This document shows, piece after piece, positions 25,478 through 33,998 of a stretch of DNA of 64,000 nucleotides. Location of the stretch: assembly GCF_003143755.1 (NCBI RefSeq), contig NZ_QFRI01000001.1, positions 868,001-932,000 on the forward strand, read 5' to 3'. The translations under genes were made by a program, and so were the position numbers. The notes below the pieces were generated by a model. The model searched no databases. It saw only the letters and a list, made by a program, of their open reading frames with translations, and was not told where the DNA came from. Within the stretch, counting starts at the first letter, position 1, and each line of letters opens with the position of its first letter. Origin of the DNA: Algibacter marinivivus. GTDB taxonomy: Bacteria; Bacteroidota; Bacteroidia; Flavobacteriales; Flavobacteriaceae.

Positions 25478-25498
25478 ATCCTGAACTTGTTTCAAGAT
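25478..25498. repeat. short palindromic repeat (REP-like)
   Basis: ATCCTGAA-CTTGT-TTCAAGAT forms an 8-bp hairpin with one mismatch. It lies in the 60-bp gap between two convergent genes. The wording resembles repeats common in flavobacterial intergenic regions (from memory, not checked). Confidence 0.6.
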
Positions 25499-25525
25499 CT
25501 CATCAATTAAAACTAAAAATACTAT

Positions 25526-26866
25526 TTAATCTTCAGTTTCCTCTACTTCAAAAAATTTCATTAGGGTTTCAAAATCTACTGGTTTTGATTCGATTTTTTT
25601 ATCGGTATCCAAAATAAAATATGTTGGTGTAGATGTAACGCCATAAGCATCTCCAATTTCGTTATCCCATTTTCCTTCGCCATAAACATGAATAAATTCA
25701 GGATAATCATAGGTTAAATTTTTCCAACCATATGGTTCATCTTCCAAACCAATAGCGACTACTTTAACTTTATCTTTTTCAAGTGATTTTATAAACGTTT
25801 GAAGTTGAGGAACCTCATCTAAACAATGTGAGCAAGTGCTACTCCAAAATACTATGATGTAATTTTCGGCACCTTTTAAATCGGTTAACTTTTTGGTAAC
25901 AAGTTTGTCTTTTTCCTTTATTTCGATATCAAAATTTGGTGCAACTGCGCCTTTTGAAAGGTTTTGATATAATATTAATGCTTGTAAAAGTTCTTGATCA
26001 TTCAATGATACAGCAACGTCCATGAGATAATTTTCAGCAATATAATTTGATACAGATTCATGACCTAAATCAGACATTTGTTGCCATAAATCGAACAATA
26101 AAATACGTTGCACTTCTTTAGGTGCTGTTTTCATGTGACTAAAAACCACATCAATATTTTTCTTATAATTATCAAATTCATCTTCAGAATTAGCAGACAT
26201 CCCAAACACATAATTAAGCATTTTTTCTTCTAAAAGATTGGAACTTTGCAATACAGGGTTATTAAAATCTACAAAATCAAAATAATGCTTTTCTAAGTTT
26301 TTAATATATGTTTTTACGTCTTCAATATGTTCAGGAATGTATGGCTTATTGGCTTTGATGAAATCAAGAGCCATAGTGCCTTCTGCTGCTTTCTCAAAAC
26401 TAGACTGGGTTTCTCTTTGGGTTTTAAAAATGGCTTTTAAAGCGATTGTATCTTTACTTTCTTGACTAAAATAATTACCAATACTTTGGGTAACCATAGA
26501 CATGCTATTGGTGTAAGATGTCAGTAATTTATTAGGATTAGATTTTTTGAAATCAACACCAGTTTCAGACATGAATGTCAATTCTATATCTTCTTTTCCA
26601 TTATATATGACATCAAAATTATAATCTTCTTGAGGTACTGCATAAACAATACGATACATCCCTTTTGTAGCTGTAGAATCTAACTTGAATTCAAAAGCCC
26701 CATCTTCAGCTATTTCTGCATTAGTAACATAGTCTGATATGGTTGGACCCACCTTATAAAGTAATGCAAAATTGTAATCTTTTGCTGGATAGAAGACACC
26801 TTTAATTTTATGTTGTCCAAGCAGTAAACTAGGAACTAAAAGTGTTAAAAAAAGTAATCGTTTCAT
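25526..26866 (-). CDS. TlpA-family thiol-disulfide oxidoreductase, secreted
   Basis: A 446-aa secreted protein. After the signal peptide MKRLLFLTLLVPSLLLGQ comes a DUF4369-like beta domain (about 20-115), a helical middle, and a C-terminal thioredoxin domain with CSHC at 345-348 (FWSSTCSHCLDE) and the cis-Pro loop STPTYFI. Such proteins handle periplasmic disulfides, for example in cytochrome c maturation. It is adjacent to mfd in the same direction, with a 34-bp gap. Confidence 0.88.
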   Translation of the reverse strand: MKRLLFLTLLVPSLLLGQHKIKGVFYPAKDYNFALLYKVGPTISDYVTNAEIAEDGAFEFKLDSTATKGMYRIVYAVPQEDYNFDVIYNGKEDIELTFMSETGVDFKKSNPNKLLTSYTNSMSMVTQSIGNYFSQESKDTIALKAIFKTQRETQSSFEKAAEGTMALDFIKANKPYIPEHIEDVKTYIKNLEKHYFDFVDFNNPVLQSSNLLEEKMLNYVFGMSANSEDEFDNYKKNIDVVFSHMKTAPKEVQRILLFDLWQQMSDLGHESVSNYIAENYLMDVAVSLNDQELLQALILYQNLSKGAVAPNFDIEIKEKDKLVTKKLTDLKGAENYIIVFWSSTCSHCLDEVPQLQTFIKSLEKDKVKVVAIGLEDEPYGWKNLTYDYPEFIHVYGEGKWDNEIGDAYGVTSTPTYFILDTDKKIESKPVDFETLMKFFEVEETED

Positions 26867-26900
26867 GTGTGTTATGTATTCTTCATTTAAAAATCAATAA

Positions 26901-29900
26901 TCAAGCCACAATAGGTTTTAAAGCCTCCAAAGCTTGTTTTACTGTTTTTATATTTTCAAAAGTTAGCATTAAACGCAAACCTGTTCGGGTTTGTTTTTCT
27001 TTCATCTTACAAGCCTTTGGATGTGTTTGCACAAATTGCAAGACTTTAGTGAAATTAGGGCTTTGATAAAAACGACTTTGTTGATCGTTTATAAAATAAC
27101 CAATCAGCTTACCTTGCTTCATGATGATTTTTTCAAATCCAATTTTAGTTGCTAACCACTTTATTTGGACACTATTTAATAAATCGGTCACTTGTTTTGG
27201 GATTTCTCCAAAACGGTCGATTAATTCTGACTCAAAGGTAGTTAATTCTTCTTCTGTTTTTATGTTATTAAGTTGCGTATAAAGACTTAATCGTTCAGCA
27301 ATATTATTTACGTAATTATCTGGAAATAAAAGCTCAAAATCAGAATCAATCGTCACGTCTTTTACATAAACTTTATCTGCTTCATCTTCATTATACAAGT
27401 CCTTAAATTCATTTTCTTTAAGTTCTTCTATAGCTTCATTTAGAATTTTCTGGTAGGTATCAAAACCTATTTCGTTAATAAATCCACTTTGTTCGCCTCC
27501 CAACAAATCCCCTGCTCCACGGATTTCTAAGTCTTTCATGGCGATGTTAAAACCACTTCCAAGTTCGGTAAATTGCTCTAAAGCTGTGATACGTTTTCTG
27601 GCATCATCTGTCATTGCTGAATACTCAGGTGTTATAAAATAACAAAATGCTTTTTTATTGCTTCGTCCTACCCTACCACGCATTTGGTGTAAATCGCTCA
27701 AGCCAAAATTATTGGCATTATTGATAAAAATGGTGTTGGCGTTAGGTACATCCAATCCGCTTTCTACAATGGTTGTACTTACTAAAACATCAAATGCACC
27801 ATCCATAAATTGAAGCATGAGTTGCTCTAATTTTTTACCATCCATTTGCCCATGCCCAATGCCTATTTTTGCATCAGGTACTAAACGTTGAAGCATGCCT
27901 GCTACCTCCTTAATATTTTCAATTCGGTTATGAATGAAGAAAATTTGTCCGCCACGTTGAATCTCGTAACTTACTGCATCGCGAATGGTTTCTTCATTAA
28001 AACGAATAACATGGCTTTCGATTGGATAGCGGTTTGGTGGTGGTGTTGTAATGACTGATAAATCTCTCGCCGCCATTAAACTAAACTGAAGTGTTCTTGG
28101 AATTGGAGTAGCCGTTAAAGTCAATACATCTACATTATCCTTCAACGTTTTTAACTTTTCTTTTACTGCTACGCCAAATTTTTGCTCTTCATCAACAATA
28201 AGTAGCCCTAAATCTTTGAATTTTACATTTTTGTTTACGAGTTGATGTGTCCCTATGATGATATCTACTTTTCCTGCTTCTAAACCTTCTAAAGTTTCGC
28301 GCTTTTCTTTCGCGGTTCTAAATCGATTAACATAATCTACAGTGACAGGAAAATCTTTTAAACGCGCTTTAAATGTTCTGGAATGTTGATATGCTAAAAT
28401 GGTAGTTGGTACCAAAACTGCCACTTGTTTGCCATTATCAACAGCTTTAAAAGCAGCACGAATAGCTACTTCGGTTTTACCAAAACCAACATCGCCACAA
28501 ACAAGTCTGTCCATTGGTCGCTCGCTTTCCATATCGGCTTTAATATCGGCGGTTGCTGTACTTTGGTCAGGAGTGTCTTCGTAGATAAAAGAAGCTTCCA
28601 ACTCGTGTTGCATATAACTATCAGGGTTGTACTGATAGCCTTTTTCGGTTTTACGTTTTGCGTAGAGTTTTATGAGGTTGAATGCCACATGTTTTACACG
28701 TGCTTTTGTTTTTTGTTTTAGAGTTTTCCAAGCGTTACTACCCAATTTGTAAATCTTGGGAGGTTTGCCATCTTTACCATTAAACTTGGTGATTTTATGA
28801 AGCGAATGAATACTTAAATACAAGACATCACGCTCGCCATAAATCAGTTTTATTGCTTCTTGCTTTTTGCCTTCTACATCTATTTTTTGAAGTCCGCCGA
28901 AACGACCAATTCCATGATCGATATGGGTTACATAATCGCCAATGTCAAGATTTGTAAGTTCTTTTAATGTGATGGCTTGCTTTTTAGCGTAACCATTTTT
29001 AAGGTGAAATTTATGATAACGTTCAAAAATTTGATGATCGGTGTAGCACACTATTTTATTATCATGGTCTACAAACCCTTGATGAAGCGAAAGCATTACG
29101 GTTTGATAGTCTTTAACATCCAATTTGGCATCATCAAAAATATCATGAAAACGTTTGGCTTGTTGCTCGCTTACACAGGCGATGTAATTGGTGTATCCGT
29201 TTTCTTGATTGGTGTTTAAATCTTCAATTAATAAATTGAATTGTTTATTGAATGCGGGTTGTGGTGTGGTGTTAAATTCAATATTTTGGGATGTCTCGAC
29301 TGCACTCGACATGACAGTTGAACTCCCAAACTCAATAATAGAAAAATCTAGTAATTGCTTTTTTAATAATGCTGAATTGCAAAATAATTCGTGTGGTTCG
29401 GTATGTTTAATGTCTTCTGAAAGTGCTTTAAAAGCGTCTTCAGCTTTAGAGTAAAAATCGTCTATTCTTGAAAAGAGTAAATCGGCATTTTTTAAACCAA
29501 CTACTGTTTTTTGAGCAATATATTTTAGAAAACTTTGTCGTTTTTCTTCAACTAATTTATTGGCAACATTAGGGATGATGTTGATTTTTTTAATCTGTTC
29601 TATAGATAGCTGCGTTTCTACATCAAAGGTTCTGATGCTGTCTACCTCATCTCCAAAAAACTCAATTCTATAGGGTTCATCATGCGAAAATGAAAATACA
29701 TCTACAATACCACCTCGCACTGAAAACTCTCCTGGTTCGGTTACAAAATCGACACGTTTGAATTTGTATTCGAATAGCATTTCGTTTACAAAATCAATAG
29801 ACAAGCTATCATTGACTCCAACTTTAAGCGTATGGCGTTCCAACTCTTTTCTAGTGACTACTTGCTCAAAAAGCGCATCTGGGTAGGTAACAATTATAGC

Positions 29901-30254
29901 TGGTTTTTTTTGTGAGTTTATACGGTTTAATACCTCGGCACGCAATAGCACATTGGCGTTATCGGTTTCTTCAATATCATAAGGTCTGCGGTAGCTTCCT
30001 GGGTAGAACAACACATCTTTTTCGCTGAGTAATTGTTCTAAATCGTTAAGGTAATGTGCAGCTTCTTCTTTATCGTTAAACACTAATAAAAACGGCTTTT
30101 CGGCTGTTTTAAAGAGACTTGATATTACAAAAGAAAATGCGGACCCTACAAGGCCTTTTACATGTGTTTTTGTTCCGGTTTGGGCAATAGTGTTTTGCAG
30201 ATTTTGCGTTTGCAAAGCCTGTAAATAGGTTTGAGAGATTGCAGATTTACTCAC
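26901..30254 (-). CDS. mfd: transcription-repair coupling factor Mfd
   Basis: A 1117-aa SF2 translocase that removes stalled RNA polymerase and recruits UvrA. The UvrB-like N-terminus, the RNAP-interacting domain (DIGDYVTHIDHGIGRFGG, near 480), Walker A in CGDVGFGKTEVA (about 590), DEEQ in LLIVDEEQKFG and the C-terminal TRCF domain are all present. At about residues 313-323 the sequence STVMSSAVETSQ is encoded by a palindromic repeat inserted in frame in a variable region of the N-terminal part. Otherwise the gene is intact. Confidence 0.96.
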   Translation of the reverse strand: MSKSAISQTYLQALQTQNLQNTIAQTGTKTHVKGLVGSAFSFVISSLFKTAEKPFLLVFNDKEEAAHYLNDLEQLLSEKDVLFYPGSYRRPYDIEETDNANVLLRAEVLNRINSQKKPAIIVTYPDALFEQVVTRKELERHTLKVGVNDSLSIDFVNEMLFEYKFKRVDFVTEPGEFSVRGGIVDVFSFSHDEPYRIEFFGDEVDSIRTFDVETQLSIEQIKKINIIPNVANKLVEEKRQSFLKYIAQKTVVGLKNADLLFSRIDDFYSKAEDAFKALSEDIKHTEPHELFCNSALLKKQLLDFSIIEFGSSTVMSSAVETSQNIEFNTTPQPAFNKQFNLLIEDLNTNQENGYTNYIACVSEQQAKRFHDIFDDAKLDVKDYQTVMLSLHQGFVDHDNKIVCYTDHQIFERYHKFHLKNGYAKKQAITLKELTNLDIGDYVTHIDHGIGRFGGLQKIDVEGKKQEAIKLIYGERDVLYLSIHSLHKITKFNGKDGKPPKIYKLGSNAWKTLKQKTKARVKHVAFNLIKLYAKRKTEKGYQYNPDSYMQHELEASFIYEDTPDQSTATADIKADMESERPMDRLVCGDVGFGKTEVAIRAAFKAVDNGKQVAVLVPTTILAYQHSRTFKARLKDFPVTVDYVNRFRTAKEKRETLEGLEAGKVDIIIGTHQLVNKNVKFKDLGLLIVDEEQKFGVAVKEKLKTLKDNVDVLTLTATPIPRTLQFSLMAARDLSVITTPPPNRYPIESHVIRFNEETIRDAVSYEIQRGGQIFFIHNRIENIKEVAGMLQRLVPDAKIGIGHGQMDGKKLEQLMLQFMDGAFDVLVSTTIVESGLDVPNANTIFINNANNFGLSDLHQMRGRVGRSNKKAFCYFITPEYSAMTDDARKRITALEQFTELGSGFNIAMKDLEIRGAGDLLGGEQSGFINEIGFDTYQKILNEAIEELKENEFKDLYNEDEADKVYVKDVTIDSDFELLFPDNYVNNIAERLSLYTQLNNIKTEEELTTFESELIDRFGEIPKQVTDLLNSVQIKWLATKIGFEKIIMKQGKLIGYFINDQQSRFYQSPNFTKVLQFVQTHPKACKMKEKQTRTGLRLMLTFENIKTVKQALEALKPIVA
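29288..29316. repeat. REP-like repeat inside mfd
   Basis: GGGATGTCTCGACTGCACTC followed by GACATGACA has the form of an interspersed flavobacterial repeat (ATGTC...GACAT ends, TCGA-N6-TCGA core). It is read through in frame as part of Mfd. Confidence 0.65.
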
Positions 30255-30348
30255 CTAATTTTGTTTTGAGGTGCAAATATACGGTTTCGGATTATTTTTG
30301 ATAATGTTTTGATTCGAATTCGTAATTATTAATTGAAGTACTGCATAC

Positions 30349-30457
30349 GCGTTAGGGATTGTAGTGGATAGCCCACAGCCCGATCCCGATAGCTATCGGG
30401 AGAGGTGCGAGGACTTGGAACGAAAAGCCCGACCCTTGTGGTAACGCCCAAAAAATT
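30349..30457. repeat. structured intergenic repeat, copy B
   Basis: It shares GCGTTAGGGATTG at the left and AAAGCCCGACCC-TTGTGG plus TAACGCCCAAAAAAT at the right with copy A (15789-15878); the terminal GCGTTA/TAACGC pair again. The middle differs and holds an 18-bp palindrome. It lies between the divergent mfd and TerB genes. Confidence 0.75.
30384..30401. repeat. 18-bp palindrome nested in repeat B
   Basis: TCCCGATAGCTATCGGGA is self-complementary. It differs from the core of the palindrome at 13034-13053 at two positions that change together, so symmetry is kept. Confidence 0.85.
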
Positions 30458-30490
30458 AAATTTTCGGATAAAAATATTAAAAAAAATATG

Positions 30491-30498
30491 TAGGTTTG
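30491..30498 (+). promoter_or_regulatory. -7 box for the TerB gene
   Basis: TAGGTTTG matches TAnnTTTG, 22 bp before the ATG at 30521. The -33 element is degenerate. Confidence 0.5.
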
Positions 30499-30520
30499 CA
30501 GCACTAAAAAAGAAGTATAT

Positions 30521-30952
30521 ATGTCGTTTTCAGATTTATTTGATAGTGGTTTTAAAAAGCGTAATGAGAGTCATTTTGCATCGATTGTTCGTGTAGCTAT
30601 GGCTGATGGTGTTATTACCGATGATGAAAAACAATTTTTGGATCGTTTAGCACAAAGATTAGATATAAATGAGGAAGATTATAAATCTATTTTGAAAGAT
30701 TATAATTCGCACCCAATAAATCCACCAGTATCTTATGATATTCGATTGGAGCGTTTATACGATTTAGTGCGTATGATTCATGTGGATACCATTACTGGAG
30801 ATGCTGAAATGTCGCTTTTGAAAAAGATTGCTGTAGGACTTGGGTTTCATGCAGAAAACGTAAAATACATTATTGATAAAGCATTAACTCTGGTTGGTAA
30901 TGGTGCTGATTTAGATGATTTTGTGGACCAAATAAAGAATATGAATAGATAA
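30521..30952 (+). CDS. TerB family protein
   Basis: A 143-aa cytosolic helical protein with the TerB/DjlA-N signature (VRVAMADGVITDDEKQFLDRLAQRL), acidic metal-binding turns (DGVITDDE) and a second half-repeat. TerB-type domains are linked to envelope or metal stress sensing; no function is known for stand-alone copies in this group. A second TerB domain, fused to DnaJ, occurs at 54434-55216. A strong palindromic terminator follows. Confidence 0.85.
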   Translation: MSFSDLFDSGFKKRNESHFASIVRVAMADGVITDDEKQFLDRLAQRLDINEEDYKSILKDYNSHPINPPVSYDIRLERLYDLVRMIHVDTITGDAEMSLLKKIAVGLGFHAENVKYIIDKALTLVGNGADLDDFVDQIKNMNR

Positions 30953-30977
30953 ACATTCAAAAAAATCTATACTATTT

Positions 30978-31009
30978 AAAAACGTCCAACATGTTGGACG
31001 TTTTTTTTA
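30978..31009. terminator. terminator after the TerB gene
   Basis: AAAAACGTCCAAC and GTTGGACGTTTTT form a perfect inverted repeat around the centre AT, followed by more T residues. Confidence 0.85.
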
Positions 31010-31194
31010 TGAAAAAAATTAAAATAATTTGAATATAAATTTTAAAAACTAAAATATTAGGTATTGAAGAGTAAGCAATTGGTAGACAGACTTTTGCCAT
31101 TAATCTTGATAATCTGCAAAAATGCGGACAGGAATTACTTTGCTTAAATTTTAATATAACTAATTGATTTTAAGTAAATTAAATTAATATTTTA

Positions 31195-31225
31195 TTTGTT
31201 TATTAAAAAAATGTTTTCATCTTTG
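31195..31225 (+). promoter_or_regulatory. promoter TTTG-N19-CATCTTTG of a leader transcript
   Basis: TTTG (31195-31198), 19 bp, then CATCTTTG (31218-31225), which is 7 of 8 against TAnnTTTG. The predicted transcript starts near 31232, over 300 bp before the next full-length gene, so it has a long structured leader. Confidence 0.7.
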
Positions 31226-31282
31226 CACCGCAGTTTTAAATAACTACTGCACAAAAAATTTAATAATTAAAAACAAGAAGCC

Positions 31283-31360
31283 ATGTTAAAACATAGTATA
31301 CCCTTTCAGAGTGTATATAGTGATCTTGAATCACTCATGAGGCTTCGGTGTTTTCTGTAG
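31283..31360 (+). CDS. possible leader peptide (25 codons)
   Basis: An ATG directly after pairing segment 1 opens a 25-codon frame that begins MLKHSIPFQSVY and ends SLMRLRCFL. It has five Leu and no run of one amino acid, so it is not a classical biosynthetic leader. The internal RLR resembles the Arg-x-Arg arrest pattern described for macrolide-sensing leaders such as ErmDL; that link is speculative. The ORF could also be a by-product of an untranslated RNA. Confidence 0.35.
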   Translation: MLKHSIPFQSVYSDLESLMRLRCFL

Positions 31361-31375
31361 ATTAACTTTCCTCAG

Positions 31376-31416
31376 AAAAAAATCCGAAGCAAATAAACTG
31401 TTTCGGATTTTTTTAT
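31376..31416 (+). terminator. intrinsic terminator of the leader
   Basis: AAAAAAATCCGAA (31376-31388) pairs with TTCGGATTTTTTT (31402-31414) around a 13-nt loop, ending in a T run. A second hairpin, TTATTCCG/CGGAATAA (31413-31441), starts in the same T tract. Confidence 0.82.
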
Positions 31417-31561
31417 TCCGTATCTCTTGTTCTCGGAATAATAAATTCAAACAAAACCTTTAATAAGGGATTTTTTAGAATTTAAGAATACATCAAATCT
31501 AAATGGTTTAATGGCAACGGCCTTTCTGTGTCTTAAATCCAATAATTACTAATTTAAAAAA

Positions 31562-32134
31562 ATGGAAACTAATTTATACTTATGTAGAGCTATAGAAGCC
31601 TACCCTTACGAATTAGCCAAAGCTGTTGAAGCATTAAATTTTGCTTTGTCTTACGAGCCTAATAATGTAAAAGCATTACACTTAATTGCAAAAGTACAAA
31701 GTGAACAATTTGGAGATTATAAAGCTGCTAAAGGGTATTATGAAAATGTTTTAGCAGTAAACATAGATTATCCTGATGTGTATCCAGACTTTATTAGGTT
31801 TTTGATTAACAATGATGATTTTAGCGAAGCACAAAAGTTAATTGACTTTGCCTTGACCATTAAAGGTATAGATAAAGCTGGTGTTAAACTAGCGCAAGGT
31901 TATTTATATGAAGCCTTATCCGAATTTGAAAAAGCGGAAGGCGCTTTAAAAGAAACTAAAATGTTTGGACTAAATAGCGAGTTTGATTATTTCGTGGATG
32001 AAGTTATTACACGTGTAAGCAAAAAGCGAAAAGTTCAGAATAACAAAAATCGATTAAAAGAGCCTGCTGAAAAAAAGGAGGTTGAAAAGGCAAATAATAA
32101 CTGGCTTAAAAATCGATTGAATAATTTATTGTAG
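31562..32134 (+). CDS. tetratricopeptide-repeat protein
   Basis: A 190-aa cytosolic protein of helical TPR-like repeats (about 5-150: AVEALNFALSYEPNNVKALHL, AAKGYYENVLAVNIDYPDVYP in outline) with a Lys/Asn-rich C-terminal tail. It is probably a scaffold; no partner is indicated. It lies downstream of the attenuator-like leader, and no separate promoter is clear in the 145 bp before it. A hairpin terminator follows. Confidence 0.75.
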   Translation: METNLYLCRAIEAYPYELAKAVEALNFALSYEPNNVKALHLIAKVQSEQFGDYKAAKGYYENVLAVNIDYPDVYPDFIRFLINNDDFSEAQKLIDFALTIKGIDKAGVKLAQGYLYEALSEFEKAEGALKETKMFGLNSEFDYFVDEVITRVSKKRKVQNNKNRLKEPAEKKEVEKANNNWLKNRLNNLL

Positions 32135-32139
32135 AAAAG

Positions 32140-32172
32140 AATCGGCAAACCATGTTTGCCGATTTTATTTTA
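32140..32172 (+). terminator. terminator after the TPR gene
   Basis: AATCGGCAAAC (32140-32150) and GTTTGCCGATT (32154-32164) form an 11-bp stem with loop CAT and a T-rich tail. Confidence 0.82.
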
Positions 32173-32202
32173 ATTCTATACATACAAAAACCCACATTTC
32201 CC

Positions 32203-32210
32203 TACCTTTG
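32203..32210 (+). promoter_or_regulatory. -7 box 7 bp before an ATG (leaderless candidate)
   Basis: TACCTTTG ends 7 bp upstream of the ATG at 32218, so transcription would begin at or next to the start codon. No -33 TTG is seen. Confidence 0.5.
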
Positions 32211-32217
32211 ACACCCT

Positions 32218-33168
32218 ATGAACAACCATTTTAAAACCATTATTTTACAAAAAACAGGAGCATCTTCTTTAATTGAAAAAGAAGTCATTCAAGAATTATG
32301 GAGTGGCTATGGTAAAATTATTCGTGTTGGATTAGAAAACGCCTCTTTAGAAAGTGTTGTGGTAAAACACGTGCAGTTGCCCAAAAGCCAAAATCACCCA
32401 AGAGGTTGGCATACAGATATTGGTCATCAAAGAAAATTGAAATCTTATGAGGTAGAAACTAAGTGGTATCAAACCTATAGTAAACATAGTAAGGCGCGTT
32501 TGCCAAAGTGTTTTGGTATTGAAAACTACCAAGACGAGACCCTTATCATTCTCGAAGATTTAGATGCGGCAGGTTTTCCATTACGAAAACAAAACGTGGA
32601 ATGGGAAGATATCGACAGGTGTTTAGAATGGTTGGCTCAATTTCATGCGAATTATTTGGGAAAAACACCTAACGGACTTTGGGACGTTGGCACCTATTGG
32701 CATTTAGAAACCAGACCTCAAGAACTAGAAGTTCTAGACGATATAGCACTAAAAAACGCCGCTACAGCAATTGACAAAAAATTGAACAACTGTAACTTTA
32801 AAACCTTTGTGCATGGCGATGCTAAATTGGCCAACTTTTGTTTTTCTAAAAACGGTGAGGTTGCAGGCGTAGATTTTCAATATGTTGGTGGCGGTTGCGG
32901 CATGAAAGATGTTGCCTATTTTATAGGCAGTTGCCTTAATGAAAGTGATTGCGAACGTTTAGAATCTAAAATACTAAATACTTACTTTATGCATTTAGAT
33001 AATGTACTTGGTAAAAAAAATGAAGCCTTAGAAAACGAATGGCGATCATTATACCGTGTGGCTTGGGCAGATTTTCATCGGTTTTTAAAAGGTTGGAGCC
33101 CTAGCCATTGGAAAATTAATAGTTATAGTGAACGCATCACTTCTGAAGTTATCAAAAACCTATACTAA
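32218..33168 (+). CDS. ecdysteroid-kinase-like phosphotransferase
   Basis: A 316-aa kinase of the choline/aminoglycoside phosphotransferase fold. The catalytic loop is [11 protein letters not shown] and the metal-binding segment is [21 protein letters not shown]; both fit the EcKL/DUF1679 group. VVVKHVQLP supplies the ATP-lysine and LIILEDLD the hinge. The small-molecule substrate is unknown. It overlaps cysQ by one base (TAATG), so the two are likely a functional pair. Confidence 0.8.
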   Translation: MNNHFKTIILQKTGASSLIEKEVIQELWSGYGKIIRVGLENASLESVVVKHVQLPKSQNHPRGWHTDIGHQRKLKSYEVETKWYQTYSKHSKARLPKCFGIENYQDETLIILEDLDAAGFPLRKQNVEWEDIDRCLEWLAQFHANYLGKTPNGLWDVGTYWHLETRPQELEVLDDIALKNAATAIDKKLNNCNFKTFVHGDAKLANFCFSKNGEVAGVDFQYVGGGCGMKDVAYFIGSCLNESDCERLESKILNTYFMHLDNVLGKKNEALENEWRSLYRVAWADFHRFLKGWSPSHWKINSYSERITSEVIKNLY

Positions 33169-33998
33169 TGGACTTACAACATTTAGCAAATATAGCCATT
33201 GAATCTGCACTTTCTGCTGGAAAAATCATCAAGAAATATATAAATGATGATATTGTTGTGGAGCAAAAAGAAGGCGGTTCTACCTACGCCTCTCAAGTCG
33301 TCACAAAAGTAGACCGTGAATGTGAACATATTATTTTGTCGTATTTGCAACCCACTTGTGAAGCGTTTGATATTGGTTTACTATCTGAAGAAACCAAAGA
33401 TGATGGTAGTAGATTTGAAAAAGATTTCTTTTGGTGTATAGACCCTTTAGATGGAACACTAGCATTTATTAATAAACAACCTGGGTTTTCGGTTTCTATT
33501 GCTTTAATTAGAAAAGATGGCATACCTGTAATAGGCGTTGTTTTTAATCCTAGTACCGAAACGTTATACCACGCCATAAAAGGAAGCAGAGTATATAAAA
33601 ACAGAACACTTTGGACAATTAAAAATACTAATAACTATCTCACTTATATGACCGATAAAACATTAAAAGATACGCCTAAGTTTAGCAAAATACAAGACAT
33701 ACTTAACACGCATAAAACTAATTTAAGATTAAAGGACATTAAAGAAATATCGGGATCAGGTGCAGTAATGTGTGCTATTTTAGCTTTAGAAAATAGACCC
33801 GCATGTTTTTTGAAACTTCCTAAAAAAGAAAAAGGAGGCGGTAGTATTTGGGATTATGCTGCCACTGCTTGTATCTATAATGAACTTGGGTTACCTGCAA
33901 CAGATTTTAATGGTTCACCATTGAATTTGAATAAAAAGGGGGATGCATTTATGAATGAAACAGGCGTTTATTATTCCAATTTTAAAAATTGCAGTTGA
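33168..33998 (+). CDS. CysQ-like 3'(2'),5'-bisphosphate nucleotidase / inositol-phosphatase family
   Basis: A 276-aa Mg-dependent, Li-sensitive-type phosphatase. Metal ligands are E74-E75 in LLSEETKD and D92/D95 in IDPLDGT (91-97), with the C-terminal WDYAATACI. Similarity is closest to CysQ, which hydrolyses PAP from sulfate assimilation, but coupling to an EcKL-type kinase leaves other sugar- or inositol-phosphate substrates open. The 3' end overlaps the convergent VCBS gene by 28 bp. Confidence 0.85.
   Translation: MDLQHLANIAIESALSAGKIIKKYINDDIVVEQKEGGSTYASQVVTKVDRECEHIILSYLQPTCEAFDIGLLSEETKDDGSRFEKDFFWCIDPLDGTLAFINKQPGFSVSIALIRKDGIPVIGVVFNPSTETLYHAIKGSRVYKNRTLWTIKNTNNYLTYMTDKTLKDTPKFSKIQDILNTHKTNLRLKDIKEISGSGAVMCAILALENRPACFLKLPKKEKGGGSIWDYAATACIYNELGLPATDFNGSPLNLNKKGDAFMNETGVYYSNFKNCS

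Larger units (their letters stand above)
31230..31416 (+). promoter_or_regulatory. attenuator-like structured leader upstream of the TPR gene
   Basis: Four segments can pair alternately. Segment 1 GAAGCC (31277-31282) pairs with segment 2 GGCTTC (31341-31346); segment 2 as GCTTCGG (31342-31348) pairs with segment 3 CCGAAGC (31384-31390); segment 3 as AATCCGAA pairs with segment 4 TTCGGATT to make a terminator. Inside the 1:2 fold are two small hairpins (TATAC/GTATA, AGTGA/TCACT), giving a three-way junction. A 25-codon ORF starts right after segment 1 and ends just after segment 2. The 608-bp gap 30953-31561 contains, besides this, only the TerB terminator and AT-rich DNA. Confidence 0.6.

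Noticed and set aside
28399-28721. ORFs on the plus strand opposite mfd (also at 28977 and 29209)
   Set aside because: They are mirror frames of a well-supported gene with no start context or family resemblance.
31283-31360. A conventional protein-coding gene
   Set aside because: Only 25 codons, wholly inside a structured leader; kept as a possible leader peptide only.
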